Source of the DNA: Apostichopus californicus
Lineage: Eukaryota; Echinodermata; Holothuroidea; Aspidochirotida; Stichopodidae
Reading direction: 5' to 3'
NCBI GenBank assembly: GCA_020650975.1
Contig: JAIPMN010000135.1
Coordinates: 1 to 45,748 of the forward strand
Length of the DNA stretch: 45,748 bases
The notes under the pieces were generated by a model, which saw only the letters and a program-made list of their open reading frames with translations, did not search any database and was not told where the DNA came from. Below are positions 45,121 to 45,748 of this stretch, piece by piece; the first letter of the stretch is position 1, and each line of letters begins with the position of its first letter. Position numbers and translations under genes: made by a program.

Positions 45121-45748
45121 GTAAGTATTAGTTACTGTACAGTACACTATGAGTATTAGTACAAGCCTAGGCCTGTAACTTAAGTCTGTTATAATCAGAA
45201 AGTCAGACTAAAACTTAAACTGAAATGTTACAGTTACATACTTAGGCTATGCCCTATGTAAACAGCCTACAGACAGTATAACCTTGCAACACAGGCCTTC
45301 AAAAAACTAACCGAAGGAGGTCATATAGTTTATAATTAAAGCGCAACTGAACTTCTCAAGCCTTGTAAAGTTGTAGGCCTAGACATTGCCTAGGCCTAAC
45401 GCCGACGGTAATGCTAAGCTGTAGGCTAACTAGGCTTAGGCTATGAAAGGCCTAGGCCAATGCTAGCACTGTAGCAGCAAACCTCCAGATTTAACAGGTG
45501 CACCTGATGTCATGATTTGTATATGCTTATTTGACACTTGGGAATAGCAAAATGTGCTGTTGGATGGAGTGGCAAACACCTTCAAACTTTTAGGCTACAT
45601 GTTGCTTCCAAAATATTAATTAAAAGCTAGCCTAGGTGTGTATAGTCAGTATCGCTAATTTCGGAACACTGACAATTTCGGACACCCCTAAGAAATGCAC
45701 GATTTCACCATGACAACCTACAGGAAGAGCCAAATTTCACCAACAAGT
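45121..45748. other. Non-coding stretch rich in AGGCCTA words
   Basis: Several TAGGCCTA/AGGCCTAG palindromic words occur (about 45085, 45168, 45373, 45391 and 45449). It may be the first intron of a rightward gene starting near 45115. No coding exon was recognised before the window ends. Confidence 0.35.

Overview
This is AT-rich eukaryotic DNA with spliced genes, long non-coding stretches, many minisatellites, tRNA-derived SINEs and two assembly gaps (N runs at 19502-19517 and 31837-31846). Intron lengths, SINE types, frequent AGGCCTA words and a typical animal RPAP2 gene suggest an invertebrate deuterostome, most likely an echinoderm such as a sea cucumber or sea urchin. That placement is inference from style, not from a species-diagnostic gene. 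Nothing prokaryotic was seen.

The one gene I can name is RPAP2 on the minus strand. Coding exons run from 42175 down to 32852, with an uncertain last exon at 31331-31022 and possible 5' untranslated exons up to about 44.5 kb. It encodes the RTR1-type zinc-binding protein that associates with RNA polymerase II and is linked to CTD Ser5 dephosphorylation. Seven consecutive exons join in compatible phases and rebuild the N-terminal helix, the zinc-binding RTR1 domain, a long low-complexity middle and the conserved C-terminal block. A GC-richer zone at 44.4-45.1 kb is the likely promoter region and may be bidirectional.

Region by region: 0-1.4 kb holds a SINE-like tRNA head and a candidate last exon of a plus-strand gene that starts outside the window. 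2.1-6.1 kb holds three tandem arrays (12-13, 20 and 32 bp units). 6.1-18.5 kb is mostly featureless AT-rich DNA with G-rich tracts, a 26-bp minisatellite containing a cruciform-like junction (10.64-11.43 kb), a candidate minus-strand last exon (13618-13764) and a strong small hairpin (15244-15283). 18.53-21.28 kb is a tandem segmental duplication. 21963-23979 is a DNA transposon with perfect 15-bp terminal inverted repeats flanked by TTAA. It carries two inward-facing gene starts: a P2X7-like acidic N-terminus on the plus strand and a mutated THAP zinc finger on the minus strand. I interpret it as an internally deleted Kolobok-like element. 28.1-28.65 kb has SINE copies, 28.84-28.91 kb a candidate minus-strand exon, and 29.5-30.7 kb a 41-bp minisatellite just downstream of RPAP2. 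RPAP2 introns contain a 107-bp tandem array, SINE copies and short repeats.

The most interesting items are the two-gene TTAA transposon with mirrored subterminal motifs, the exon-like islands that ATG-based gene calls would miss, the two near-perfect small hairpins and the minisatellites with higher-order structure. I found no convincing new cellular system.
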